Assembly (NCBI RefSeq): GCF_021018895.1
Contig: NC_079375.1
Coordinates: 20,353,492 to 20,417,491, forward strand
From: Seriola aureovittata
Lineage: Eukaryota > Chordata > Actinopteri > Carangiformes > Carangidae
Direction: 5' to 3'
DNA length: 64,000 nucleotides
A program made the position numbers and the translations under genes. The notes under the pieces were generated by a model. The model saw only the letters and a list, made by a program, of their open reading frames with translations, was not told the DNA's origin and did not search any database. Shown piece by piece: positions 36,201 through 49,519 of the stretch; position 1 is the first letter of the stretch; each line of letters begins with the position of its first letter.

Positions 36201-39200
36201 CATTTTTACTTTGCTAAGCCCCCTAACTATTCTAATTCATTTCAACTACCTAGTAGGTTTCGCTGGCTACTTAACAGGCTAGGTAACGCCAGCTTTAGCT
36301 AACAGTTGCTACGCTAACGTTCATCTCAGATAACTAAGCAGAGTTAGCTAGCAGCAGAGTTAGGGCATATCTGATAACGTTATTAGTTAGTGGGTGATGT
36401 TAACTAGTTAGAGCTATTTGTTTCAAATTATTTCCATGCACTTTAATTCGTAAAATTGCTCAGCTAGTTAGCTTGGCGAAACGTGCATGCAACGTTGCTG
36501 TATTGAATTGGTCTGCTGCAGTGTTTGTGAACAGATGGCTTTCCCACGCTGTATAATAAACGTGAAACGGGGTACTTTGCAAACTTAGCAGTATGTGTTT
36601 TGCCGTTATTCATATGAGTATTGTTGTACAGTTAAGTAAATGTCTGTGCTGTACATTGTAACCCGTGTCCGTGGTAAACTCATTGATGTTGAGCTGTTAT
36701 GTAATACTAAAGTGGGAATACGCTAAGGAGTCCATGGTAGCTCTGAGTTGGAGCATAAAGGTTTTATTTTTGTTTTGATGTTAGGCCTTATTGTAACGCG
36801 TGTTTGAGTAAGGTGTATGACTGAAGGCTGAAACATAAACCCCAGTTTCAACCAGCATTACACACACACACTACCAGGCCTGTTTAGATGCGCAGCAGTC
36901 TGAGGAGAGGCACCGAGGAAGAAAGTTATTTTTACACTCGTATAAATATTTCATTTACCAAAGCCGACAGAATTTTATAAAGGAGCCAGCTTTCAGCATG
37001 AAGTGGTGCTGAGATCACTGAGTCATGAGTTTTTTCTCTCAAAATGTACTTGAAGTGTCAAAAGCAGTTTCGTTTAAAGCAGTGGTTGGCTCTTGAATTG
37101 GAAGCTATTTTAGGGGTTTGGTAAAGGTATTCAGTGAAGGAGGAGTATCTTTCACAATGTCTGACATCCCTTGCAGCTATTTGCAGTAACACGTGTAGAT
37201 ATATGAAGATAAATGTTGCTGTATGCTTAATTACTGTATTTGGGATTTTCAACATACACTCAGTTTCAGGTTTTAGGTTACACTAACACAGTCTAATACA
37301 GCAGATCTGTCTTAAATTTGTTTTAGTAGGTTGCTGGTTCAACTTTATGATTATTTAGGAAACTGTAGTTTTGTGGTGCTGTTGAATTATATTGCCTTAT
37401 ACTGAGTAGTTTTCTTTTATTTTGAGCAGCATTTTGTCCAACCTGTTTATATCACTGAGGATAAACTAACTGATCTTAGAAACATTGAACAATACAATTC
37501 AACAGCACCACAAACTACATAAATTTGAATCGTCACCTAATCTAAATTGTAACTTTCATAAAGGTTTATTGCAGGACTGTTGTATTAATCTGTATCGGTT
37601 AAGCTTGGTGTACTGGCAGTTGTGTGTAGGTATGTGTGTGTGTTCTGAACCTGGAGCTTTCTTTTTTTTTTCCTAAATCAAGGCTAATACTGTCTATGTT
37701 TAATGCAGGTCCAGTCTGTTCCTGTGCAGATACCCATGAACCATCAGCAAGAAAACTGAAAACTGCTCTGAAACATCCTGTGTGAGGAGAAAAAAAAAAT
37801 TCAAGAAGGAGAGGAGAGAACTACTTGACAAATTTTGGACGCATGCTGTTTTTCAACCTTATTTTTTCCCAGAGAAAAAGTTGATTGAGCTCTGTTGACG
37901 ACTTTTTGACAAGTTTAATTGTTGCTTATGGACTCCTGTGCATCACATGACACAAAGGCCTTTTGGTTTGTGGCTTCTTTGTTTAGCTTTTGAGCTTGCA
38001 TATCTATGAAATCAGAATTACACCCTATATCTGCTTCAATCAAAGAATTGCAGATAATTCAATGGGCATCTTACAAATGTGATATTAAAACATATAAAGA
38101 TATTATAATGCATCATTCAGCAGCATCTCTATCTCACTAACCAAAACTGAAAATGACGGCAATGTAACATAGGGTTTTGCTTCCTTCATTGTCATGTGAC
38201 TTTGAACCTTTGAGCTTTATTTTCTTCAAACGCAGACAGTCTTTTCACCAGTTTAATGAGGTGAGCAGTGGTTTTCAGTGACCTCCATTGCCAGTAAAAG
38301 ACTGTCTCTGAACACATTTTTCTTTTCTACATGCGTTTAAGTAGATCTTAAAATGATTCGGTAAAAGGTGAGTCCACACAAAAACATACTGGCACGCAGT
38401 GTGGCAGGACAACGCCTGTCTCTTCTCCCCATCTGGTGTCAAAGTGGAACTGCTACCCAAACTGCTGTCCATGTTTCAGGGCAGACAACTTTCACAGACT
38501 GCTTCCTTATATTAATAATAAGACAGCCTGTCTGTTTCTCACCACTGGGACAAATCGCCTGTCAATTTATTTGTTTTGCCAATCCGCATCAAGTCCAATT
38601 GGGTTTTTGAGGTTCAAATGAATTGGTGAAGAACTAAGTCTGCCTGGGGGAAAAATACCTGGACTGGAAACAGTAACACTCAGAATTCAGCAAAGACGTG
38701 ACCGGCACAGGAGCTGCCTAGGAATCTGGTTCAAGAAGGAAAATTGGTCCCTTTGTAGACCTCTGCACTTCCGCTTTAAAATCTACTTCCTGCTTGGCCA
38801 GTTCTCTGGATTGCCATTCCAGATCATTCCTGCAACATTTTGACTCATCTCCCAGTGTTTCACCCTGGACGAAGGGATCTGCCTCTGGGGAAAGGGGCTG
38901 TGCTGTCCTGGCGGAGGTGGAGAGGGGGTTGTCGGTGTGCTGCTCCCCGTCTGTCACTGCACACACACTGTGATCAGTGCCAACAGGCCTGAGGAACCGA
39001 GCCCAGTCGGATCGAGAGAGGAGGCAGAGGACTTCAGAGCCACAGACTCTGGGGTAATAATGAAGTTTCACCTCACTGACTTGGCTAGGGCAAACATGCA
39101 TGAATATAATCGAAAGCCAAGAAATTAATTGCTGTCCAATATAAGTCATTTGTCAACACTATGTGGGTGGCAGGTGTTAATTTTCTGCCTATAATGCACA

Positions 39201-39598
39201 AAAATGGTTTTAAAGTCAAAATAGAGAGTTTAGCTAAATCCAGAATGATGAGTTATATACACACATTGTAAAATAACACTTGTATTATCCTGCATTAGAT
39301 ATTTTCCATCCAGGCTGTCAACCAGTTATCAGCTTCACAGGCACAGCTGCAGCAAGTCGAGCTTTGTTATTTTCTGCTAAGAATAGGACTCTTTTTGACT
39401 TGTCTTGTGGGAGACCTTTACGCAGTGAATTTCTAAACAACTGATGGTAGACACAGAACTTGAAAGAGATGACATGAAATCAAAGATGGATGGGCAAGAA
39501 AGGGAATTTGATTCAATGTCAGAGATTCATGTTACTTGCACTTGAAATTTCCGCAGCTGAATATCACAAATGTTTTTCCTGTTCATTCCTTTTGTCAG
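36201..39598 (+). other. gpbp1l1: gpbp1l1 5' region: introns and possible UTR exon
   Basis: Between the likely promoter and the first coding exon. One possible untranslated exon spans 37709-38367 (acceptor TAATGCAG, donor AAAAG/gtgagt). The TTAGCTAAC-rich stretch at 36220-36480 is low in complexity. An open frame on the minus strand at 38718-39149 is discussed among the findings. Confidence 0.35.
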
Positions 39599-39653
39599 AT
39601 CCTGGCCATGAGGTTTGATGCCTCGATCCACTGACCGGAAACACTGGACCTAA

Positions 39654-39869
39654 ATGGCGCAGCATGACTTTGTCCCTGCCTGGCTTAACTTCTCCACACC
39701 CCAGCCTGCCAAGGTGTGTGTGTGTGGGTGGGTGTGGGTGTGTGTTTGGGTGTGTGTTTGGGTTGGGTGTGTGCTGTATGTGTTTGAGTGTGTGCTAGAT
39801 GATCACAGGAGACAAGAGGAGATAGACAATAGCTGTCGGAGTCGCACCTTTTTAGTGAATGTGTGTCTA

Positions 39870-39909
<40 letters not shown>

Positions 39910-42900
39910 AGCGACAAGTCACCCTCAAGGACTGACAGTGCAGTCAGTACATGGTTCAGCAGAGGGTCACTTAGACATAATGTACCGTTATGAAAAAGAC
40001 TGACAACAGAAGAACGGAAACAGTTTTAAATAACATGAAATAACAGCTCATTGTCCTGGTAGAGGATTTAATGGAAGTCCTCATGGATATTTTGTATTTA
40101 GGTGTTACTAAATTTGCATGTGTTTGTCTAAGAGGCCAAGAAGGAAAAGAAGTAGCTTTTTGACGGAGATTGATCAGAATTGAAGGCTGTTTGACAGAGA
40201 AACTGTGGATTGGCTGAATAGAAGAATCTAACAAAGACTGATCTTTAAGTCATTGAGGTGGAGATAGATCTATGTAAAATTATACCATGATATATGAGGA
40301 AGGTTTTTGATTATCATAATATGACTGTGTAAATGCTGCCTCACCACAAGTTGTGTTGGTGATGTAGTTTTCTGAATTAACTGCTGTGGTTGAGTGAAAT
40401 GGACATAAACTCATCCTGTTCTGTCATCTTATCTACATTATCAGTTACTTATCTTTATATCTTTCTAATATTCAGAATAAATGTCACTTTCTCATACCAT
40501 TTTATTATACAATCTGACTGTCATTTTTTAGTTTTTACCCTGACTAATAACTAGTGGCTGGCTCATCTGGCTCTCACTTTTTAAGGTTAACATTGAAGCT
40601 GTGTTAGCTGCTCAACAGTTTAAAATTAGCAAGTTTGATGATGAGGTGCCCTGGTATCTGAAAATGAAAGACAGTCGGCACTAAGCAAGAGTTTCCTTCA
40701 CTCATTTCACTGTTTTCATGTATCTGGGCATCTGAGATAGTTTTACTGCTATTCCAACATGCGCACTAACTAACGAACCGAAGGGGAGGCTATGTTTAAG
40801 TAACTCAAGACCAATATTTGAGACAGTTAAGATTTATTGAAGACTCAGAGGCTCTCAGCTTAGTTATTGTGTCGACCATTCAGCAAACAGGGGCTAAGAA
40901 GCTGCTTGGATAACATTTGCCAGCTTGCTAAGGAGGCCAAGTTGGCTATTTCTTATGTTTTCTAACAAGGAGCAGACATTTAACCAAAGACCGGCCATGA
41001 TGACATAATCAATATGGAGGGTTTTTGGCAGTAGAAGGGTCGTAACAGTGATTAGACTGTTTGCTAATGTAGATAGCAAGAAAACGCACAGCCAGGACGT
41101 CTTCATTAGGATTTACCCATTAAAGTTGTGAGATAAGTTTTCATCTCTTAGAAATGAATGAGGTCATGAACATGTTTAATTTGTTGTGATTCTTTAGTTA
41201 CATGCAGTTTGAACATCAGAGCTTTGATTAAACTGTTGACTGTACTGACCTGTTGACCTGTGTTTGAGACCGTCTGACTTCACAGCTCAGTAATGTCCCC
41301 AACCACAGTTATTTTAATTTGTGGTCTGGAACCAAGTTTAAATTAAATTTTGTATAAAAAAACCCCAAAAATGATCATCCAGAGGATTATCTCTCTGGTG
41401 GTGGGGGGTTGCAAATGAGGCGTGGTGGATGTAAGAGGAGCGATTAGATTGATTTTAGTCCTTCCTTTTAGAAATGTGTTAAGCTGTCTGACTGACTGTC
41501 TGAGATTGTGAGTGTGTTTCTGCCTGGAGCTCAGTGTAATCTGTGAGTCAGGAGGTTGCCCAGCTTAGTGGCCTGTCTGTGAAATCAAGAGTCAAGACTG
41601 AGAAACAAGTCACTGTCCTGCTGACACATGACTTCACCTCAATGTCATTTGTCATCGAGGATTAGTCTGCATACTCGGCCAGAGTTGGGGCTGCAGTTTG
41701 TTCTCCTACTGCAGGCTTTTCCCAAATTATTTTGCTGTGTATTGTCTGTGGAAGTTATAAGTATTCCTAGAGATTGATGCTCGTAGGGATAGGCTGAAGA
41801 ACACCATTTAATTTGATCTTTGAGCTTCAGCTGACGACAAAGAAATGATTCAGACAGAACTAAACATTTGCAGCCAAACACACAGCTGTGTCAGTGCTGT
41901 CACTTCAGCATCTACCAGGATTATATATACTGTGTTTTTCTGATTTTTTTAGGCCTCCACAGCAGCACATTTCTTATGATAAAGCATTTGAAGACTATTT
42001 TTGTTTTTTTGTTGTTGGCCCATATACGTTTTTACACAAGGACAAAATGAAAAATGAGGGTAATTGCTGTCACTTAGTTTTCTGTGACGAGATGCTTGTT
42101 TATAACTGTCCACCATCTCTGTGGAGTGTCCCACTTTTCTAACATTGTCCCCTCTCTGTCCTCCTGCAGTCCCCTGCTGCCAACCTTGACAAACAAGGTG
42201 AGCCCCACCACCACAGAGACGGCAGAGCTGCTGTGAGCCGCCGCCGCCACAACTCCTCTGATGGTTTCTTCAACAACGGCTCCCTGCGTGCTCCAGCAGG
42301 TAACAGCGTGGACCAGCTACCCTCTTAACCTCTTTAACACACGCTGCTAACCAGGTCATCGCTGTGACAGAGTTTAACCGTGGGAACACGAGCAGAAATA
42401 AAAGACTTCCTTCTAACACTATGGTGCTGGTTGAGATTTTATTAAGCTTTCAGGGCGGGAATAATGTTGGTTGCGTTTCAGACATTAAAGCAGTTATGCC
42501 AAGTAGAATAATAGGGCTCGACTTAACATTGTGTGAATTTGAAGATGATGGCGAGATGCAAACGGAAAGAGGTCCCTGTAGTGGAAAAGGAAATGATTGA
42601 GGCCACTTGCTCAGACGACAGTGACGGAGCTTGTGTTGTTGTAACAGCACTGTAAGCAGCAGACAGGTGGTGAAGGAGGCAACCTGTCTCATCCGTACAT
42701 GCATGTCCTCCTTTACACCTTATTCAAACCAAAGTGCTTTCTCTCCAGAATGTGTTCATGATTATTATTATTATTTCACTTAATATACTGTTGTTCTGCA
42801 GATGTTAATGTGTGTGGTTCTTTGTCTGAACTAAGAATAGCTGTTTTAAATGCCCATTCATTGTCGCTCATCTCCTCCTCGCTGAAGTTCCTTGGAGTTT

Positions 42901-45900
42901 TGTTTCATCTTTGTATCTGCTGTGTTGGATGAAAGCTTATGTGTTGGTGATCGGGTCTAACACCAGGATGCCTTCAGGTGCAGTGGCAAACATTTGTACT
43001 CAGGGGTGTCTTCTTCATTGTCCCTCCTGTTAACTTAACCATTGCTCAGCCCTTGTGTTGCCCTCACCGTGGGAAAATAGAAAGGGAGCTTCATTTGTCT
43101 CTACTTGCTGTTTGTGTGCCATGGCAGTTAGACATGTTGAGCAAACTCTTCAACTCTTCTTCTGAAATGCCTCCGTCTCCCAGTGACTGCTGGTGTAGTT
43201 TAATTTTAGGAATCTGACAGTGAAGTATTTGCCTGATCTGTTCACTCAGTAGTTGTTGTTGTACCCTGTAGGTCTTTGGGTGGAGGCTGTTAGATAAACC
43301 TGGTCATGACTCCTGTAGTCTACAAGCTTCCTTTCCGTCTTCTCATATTACCACAGCAGCTTAAGGTTCCCTCTGCTAAACTGCATTCATCCACAAAGTA
43401 GTTGAAGTAAAACAAGGTTTAAGTTTAAGACATTTTGCTGTTCATCTAAAGGAATTCAATCCTTTAATTGAATTAATGTCAAGACTCAAAACAGCCGTCC
43501 ACTGTAAAACCAGCTCTTCAAACTTAAATTTGTTTTGTGCCAAAAACATCATCAGGATTTACTGTCGTCAGTGAAAAATATTTAACCAAAGTTTGATGCC
43601 TTCTGCTGCTCAGCCCTGTTTTCTTTTGGGTTTTGACACATTTTCTGGTGATTGTCGGTAATTCTACTTTTTGAGTTAATCACACATAGTGACGGATCTC
43701 AGTGGAGTTATTGGATTAGAACCAACTTCATCATCTCTTTCTACCTACTTGGTGTCAGTGACCTTTTATTTAAAAAATTACATTTTACATCGATTCAGAG
43801 TCTCAATTTTTTCAGTGAATTTTTATTTCTTTTTTCTCTGTTTTGGTCCCATGTCTGTAAGTTAACATGCTGCTCAGGACTGACGAGGTGTTCAGATGTT
43901 GTATGAGGAAGTGAGAAGAGACTTTACAGATCTGCCAAAGCCAGTGTTCACTGTTATTCAGCACTTAATAAACCATAATTAAATCATTCTTATAAATGCT
44001 GTGCATCTGTTCTCTTTGGAGGTGACGGATGGCAGCAGCCCTCTCTGCTTCTGAGGCATGACTCGGTGGACTCGGGGGTGGCCAAAGGAGGACATGGTGG
44101 GCTGGCAGGGGGCTCGTGTTGGAAGGAAACACCCAGCTGGCATGGAGCCCCGCGGGGTGCCCAGGACGGCCACCACCACCAGGGACGCCACCCCAAACGG
44201 GGAGGAGGCGACAGGGACAGGCAGGGGGGGCACCGGCAGCGCAATGGTAACTTCCATCCCCGCAAGGGCACCTCGTACCAGGACAAGTTTCCCAACGAGG
44301 AACGCAAAGACAGCAAAGACGACAAGCTGAAGTTCGTGGAAGAGGACTTTGTGAGTATATGAACCTTCCTAGAATTTAATCTTTTCATAAAGCATGCCAC
44401 TGACATTGACATAGTCATTCAATGAGCAAGTTCCTTTAAAAGATAAGATTACTTGAGTCAGTGGCAAAGCTATTTGAACTGGTAAATAAAGAAGTTATAA
44501 GTATAGTCTTGATTTTTAGGAAAACAGTAGTGACTATTCACACTGCACCCAATCCCAATTTTGAATTGCAAATTTCATGAGTGTTTCATCACTGCACTGA
44601 CCCATCAGGCTTAATCTTATCAGTAACAACATGTTTAGACTTTAGGATGTTCACATATCTTGAAAATACAACATTTGAAAGCAAAGGTATGTAATGCAGA
44701 CGCTCGATGTTTGTCTTTTAGCCTTCCCTCAACCCTGAAACAACTGGAAAGCCTGGGAATCAGATGCGAGCAGTGGCTCCTCATGCTGGAGTGTGGGGTA
44801 AGAGAGACCAGTGCCCATTCGGATTTAAATTATTGGATAAACAAAAATGTTCTAAGTTCAAGCTACGTTCCACAGTTTTCTCCTTCTCACCTCTGTAACA
44901 TGTCATTAATGATTGTCCTGATTGTGTTTCAGAAAACCCCCCTAGTGGCAAACAGATGGTGTCTAAAATGCTGGTTATCAAGAAGGTTTCCAAGGAGGAC
45001 CCCAGCACAGCCTTCTCTGCGGGGTTTGCCACTGCTGGCGCCCTCCCCACCAACGGCAACAAAGCTCCCATCGCAGGCTCCAGTGTCTACAAGAACCTGG
45101 TTCCAAAACCTGCTGTGGCCCCCACCAAAGTAAGACTCACTGTGATGTGTTATTTAGCAGAGATGCAAGAGAGGCTAGTCACACATATTTGGATTAAATA
45201 GAAATCAAGCCTTGCATACTGTAGCAGTGCTGTGTGTGTGTGTGCTGGGCTGCTTGTGACAGAGAGTCATTATACGTCCTCTCTTCCAGAGCACCCAGTG
45301 GAAATCCGGTGGTAGAGAGATCACAAAGTCTGGCCTCCACATGCCAGGCCGAGATTCAGTCTTCACCAGCCCCGTCTCTGCAGCCAAACCCAGCACCCCA
45401 GTCAGTGCACCACAGCACAACATCCCAAAAGAGGTGAGGGCAACCAGACACGTAGGGATTGTCTAGTCCCAACAAGAACCGTTTTTTAAATGATGTAATT
45501 TACTCAGACTTCTTATTTACATACTAAACTGCGCAGCGAGCAAAGGGGGAAATTTCCAGTGTGGCACTGCGTGTTGAACTCTTTGTTCTTATACTGTAAC
45601 TCCATGCATGACATGTAGCTGGCCTGCTCCTGTGTAAGTAAATGACAGGTTTTATCTAAACATAGTAATTATGTGTCCGTGTGGTTGCTGACTGGGATGC
45701 TTACTCACTTGCACACACTAAGTTTTCCTTTGCGGCAGTGTATGTGCTCCTTTTCTCCAGTGCATTAAAATGTCTATCTATGGTTAGAAACTTTAATATT
45801 CACCAGAAAGTATCTCTGAACGGCCTTTGTGCAACTGCTCCAAAAGCAAACGTGCAAAAGTTTTTATCACAGCATCCAGTCAGCTCCGATTCCTAATCTG

Positions 45901-47403
45901 GTAGATTTTTAAAACAGTCATTGTTGACCTAATTTGAAATTTTACTCTCCAGATTGACTTGTTATCTTATAGGTCGGTGTCTCATTTGTAAAAATAATTA
46001 TTTTAACTCGCTTTTCTACTTTCCTGGCTTCTCCTTTCCCCGTGTGTCGTCACACCTACAGCACCCTTCCAGCACGACTCCTCCCATAGACATCGCCCCG
46101 TCGAGGCTTAAGCTGATGCGTCGCGGTCCAGACCGTAAGAGCGAGTTCCTGCGAGCTCTGAAGGACGAGGGCACTGGAGAGCTGACGACAAGCAGCAGCC
46201 CGGGAACATCAGGAGAGGTAGGCAGCAGTTTGGCTTATTTTCATAAACCATCACACAGGAGGGCAGGTAACGACAGAGATAAAAGAGCGCACTGTGGGAG
46301 TGTGTGACACAGCACTGTCAAGTTGTCACATGTTAATTCTCTGCAAGTATAAGACAGTTTTTGTGCTTAATAATGCTAAAGTCCCACAGGAGAGCCTTAG
46401 TTTTTTTTTTTGCCCATAAAACACAGAAAATAAAAATCTGAACTCCTTAATGGCTCCAAAAGTCGTCATCATCAAGGATGAGTCTTTTTTTAATCACAGT
46501 GCTTCTTGTAACAATTACACCATGATTGTTCCCAGGTCTCTTAAAAAATGAAATGGCATTTGTTGTATTATTTGACTGTGGATCTAACAGTCAAGTTTGC
46601 AACAGAGCAAACATTTTTTTCAGAATATAAAAACAGACGGTAAATACAGGAAGAAAGATTTGCAACAAAGGTCCCTGGCCGGGGCAATCGGCCACTAGGA
46701 CACCAGCCCAAAGAATAAAAGATTTTTCCAACTGTGTTCTGTTCCTGTGTGAAATCTCTCAGGGTGAAAGCAGCACCCCAGAGCCCAAAGCCTACAGCGA
46801 GGAAGTCTGCCATGAAAACGGTCTGTCCTACTCCCTCAGTGACTCAGACACCGAACACCTGTCCAGCTCCCTGGAGGCAGAGCACAGGTAGAGCGCTCTT
46901 AACAGCCTTGTTCAAACACTCGCACACACACACACAGTGAACTAAGTAGAAAATGACTTTACTTCTGTAGGTTGCTGAAGGCCATGGGCTGGCAGGAGTA
47001 CCCAGAAAACGATGACAACTTCCTGCCTCTGACGGAGGATGAACTGAGAGAGTTCCAAACTAAAACTGAACAGGTGAGACCTCAGAGGAAATCCCTGATT
47101 AAACTGACGCTTTAGTCAAACTGTTATTTGATCATTTCTATCATTTACATTTTTTCATTTCTAAATTGAACATAAGCAAAGAGCAAAGTGGCATCTCATT
47201 CACACACTAAATGTCCGTGTCCTCCGAAACAGCTGAAGAGAAACGGCATGCAAAGGAATGGGGTTCTCCCGAGGGCGCGGGGTGTGACCCTCCACTTCAC
47301 CCCCTGGAGGAGTGTGGCGGAGGCGCACGTCGAGGAGGGCTCCGAGTCCGAAACCAGTAGCAGCAGCCAGACCTCTGACGATGACGACTGCATCAAATCC
47401 TAA
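39654..47403 (+). CDS. gpbp1l1: Vasculin-like protein 1 (GC-rich promoter-binding protein 1-like 1)
   Basis: Ten coding exons: 39654-39713, 42170-42299, 44022-44350, 44722-44797, 44933-45129, 45290-45433, 46062-46217, 46763-46887, 46971-47073, 47233-47403. All junctions keep frame; 496 aa (human 474). The start MAQHDFVPAWLNFSTPQ is almost unchanged from mammals. Further family blocks are RRRHNSSDGFFNNG, LLRHDSVDSGV, EEDFPSLNPE, KMLVIKKVSKEDP, YKNLVPKP, DRKSEFLRALKDE and LLKAMGWQEYPENDDN, the last being the most conserved part of the vasculin domain. The tail is serine/aspartate-rich. It is a nuclear protein of a family that binds GC-rich promoters and activates transcription. There are no membrane segments. 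The acidic SETSSSSQTSDDDD tail offers CK2-type sites. The first coding exon begins at an acceptor (position 39599). Confidence 0.95.
39714..39792. repeat. GT-rich repeat starting exactly at a splice donor
   Basis: The gpbp1l1 exon ends in AAG and the intron begins GTGTGTGTGTGGGTGGGTGT. The microsatellite therefore forms the donor site itself. A second (GT)n lies at 39876-39908 in the same intron. Confidence 0.85.
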
Positions 47404-47860
47404 CGTGGCTTTATGGAACAAAAAGAATAAAAAACAACACAACAGCCAACACCACATCCCAGCAAGCAATCCCCTTCTTCCTCTCTCATCTTTGTTTTTA
47501 GAGCACCATTTTGAATTTCTTTTGTTTTGATTTTTTTTTTTTTTTTTTTTGATTTTTTTTTTTTGTTGTTGTTCTTGCACAAGGGAAAAACCAATCATAT
47601 CCCAGTGAAGGGGGAGATTCCTGCTCCGCCAGACGTCGTTTTCCCTGCGTTTCCTCCTTCACTGCAGTCCCTGCCCTTTGACCCCCCCTCCTCCCCTTCT
47701 TCCTTTTTCTTCCTCGCTTTGTGGAACTGAAGTGTTCATCAAGAAAAGAAGGGCAATGAATGCACACTTGATTCTGCTTCAAACAGACTAACTCATTTCA
47801 TTGATGATGCTGATGACACATTATTAATGATATTAATAAAAATTGGTTCCTGACAAGCTG
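47404..47860 (+). other. gpbp1l1: gpbp1l1 3' UTR
   Basis: Follows the stop at 47401-47403. Contains two long T runs around 47530-47565 and a C/T-rich stretch at 47650-47710. AATAAA at 47835-47840 is the likely polyadenylation signal. Lysine-rich open frames on the minus strand are shadows of the T runs. Confidence 0.6.
47835..47840 (+). promoter_or_regulatory. Candidate polyadenylation signal for gpbp1l1
   Basis: AATAAA about 430 nt after the stop. Confidence 0.6.
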
Positions 47861-49519
47861 ATATGTTTCAATATGAATCTGGCTACTGTGGTGTTTTGAG
47901 TCCATATGTAATTCACTGTGTAATGATGCCAAGAGCAACTGCAGCAGCTGGATGTGCTCTGTGCTGGATGTAATTGGTTTTCAACCAATTTAAATTCACT
48001 CAAAGAGGATGGGGCTGTGCCTACACTGTCCAAATATTAATTTTAGAATCAAAAATATTTTTAGTTGTCCAGTGTAGTGCAGGAGTTAGTTACTGTTTTA
48101 TTGTTTATTCTGTTAGTACCTATTGCTCATATTTGCTTCAGATATAACAAATATGTCAAGAAAAGATAATAAATTATGTATATTTTTCTACCTAAAATAT
48201 ATATTGCAAAGAGATTTGATTCAAAGGCCAAGATTTTAGTTATTTAGAAGTCAAGATGTTCAGTTTTGTCCACATTAAACTGAGCTTTTTGACTGGAGAA
48301 GCACAGGTGTTACTAATTAACATTAACAGCAGTTCTGTTATAGTCAAGAGTCGGTGTGACGGTGAACCAGCACGCACAACGCCAGGACCCTGAAACTGAA
48401 GCCGCTAACTGGAGTTCAGCCATCATTACTTTCATTACTTTACACCTGTGACTTTCCTGCTGTAAGGTAAGGTCTGTTAAAGTTGTGTTTTCTACAGTTC
48501 AAACAGGCACAATGAAACTAAGAGGGTTTAGGGAGATGTCAGTGAAGCCTGGTCTGAACGCACCCACAGGCCTGAGGTCTAATCAGCCAGATGAAGTGGA
48601 AACACCTGTGTGAGTGCAGGAACATTTCTAAAATGTAGATGTTCTAGGAAACAGTTTCCAGGTCCTTTTACATAAAGATTTACATTTGAACCAGTCTTGT
48701 AATATTACCAGTAAATTTCACAATTAATTCTCCACTTACTGCGACTTCATTAGTTTATGTTTGACTGATGCAGAAACTAATGATGTCCCATAGAAAACTC
48801 AAATTTGAATGGTTTCACAAAATGTGTATCCTCAAATTGAAGTACAAGTAAAGTTCAGTTTTTAATCTAAATTAACTTCAAAAGAAAGACCAAGAATGTG
48901 TAAGTTATGAAGTGAAGCTGTGCTATCAACAATAGAGTTAGGACAATGATGGAAAATATATTTTTGATGATTAAAGTAGCATGTCAGATCATAATGCAGT
49001 TTAGATTTTATTCTTTTAAAACACCCCATGTATAAAGATAAAAATAGCATTCCCATGGATACTGAGATCAAGTATGCTAGACTGCATGATTTTGCAGAAT
49101 TTAACACTTGATAGCTGATGGGGAAAATAAACTTTCCTGTACAGTTAATTGTATTTTCCGTTTGGTAGAGAAGTGCAAAGACTCCAGGCGTGGAGCTACT
49201 GATTGACTATTGCCAGAGCTTTCAAGCTTGGCCTGACTACAGACCATGTGCTGGCACCACATCCTAATAACCACATCAAAATACATCACCCACCAAAGCC
49301 ACATGACTGGGAATCAGACCAAAGTTTTATCAAATTATATTCTTTATTCAACTTTATAGGTTACATACGTGAACACACACACACACACACACACTAACAA
49401 CAGGCATAGAAAAAGATACACATATTTACAAACAGCAAACAAGTGTAGCAACAGTAAGAGCTTGGTGTGATGGTGAATCTCTTCTTGGGTGGAGACAAAA
49501 ATCTGGAGGGAATTCAGCT
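47861..49519. other. Tail-to-tail intergenic region between gpbp1l1 and nasp; CCDC17 not seen
   Basis: About 1.6 kb of AT-rich sequence that includes the nasp 3' UTR on the minus strand. In human, CCDC17 lies between these genes. No coiled-coil exon was found. (AC)n at 49374-49395. Confidence 0.55.

Noticed and set aside
43979..44418. Long minus-strand frames across 44.0-44.4 kb
   Set aside because: Antisense of gpbp1l1 exon 3, whose plus-strand frame matches the vasculin family.
47200..47782. Lysine-rich minus-strand frames at the gpbp1l1 end
   Set aside because: Antisense of a known exon and of the T runs in its 3' UTR.
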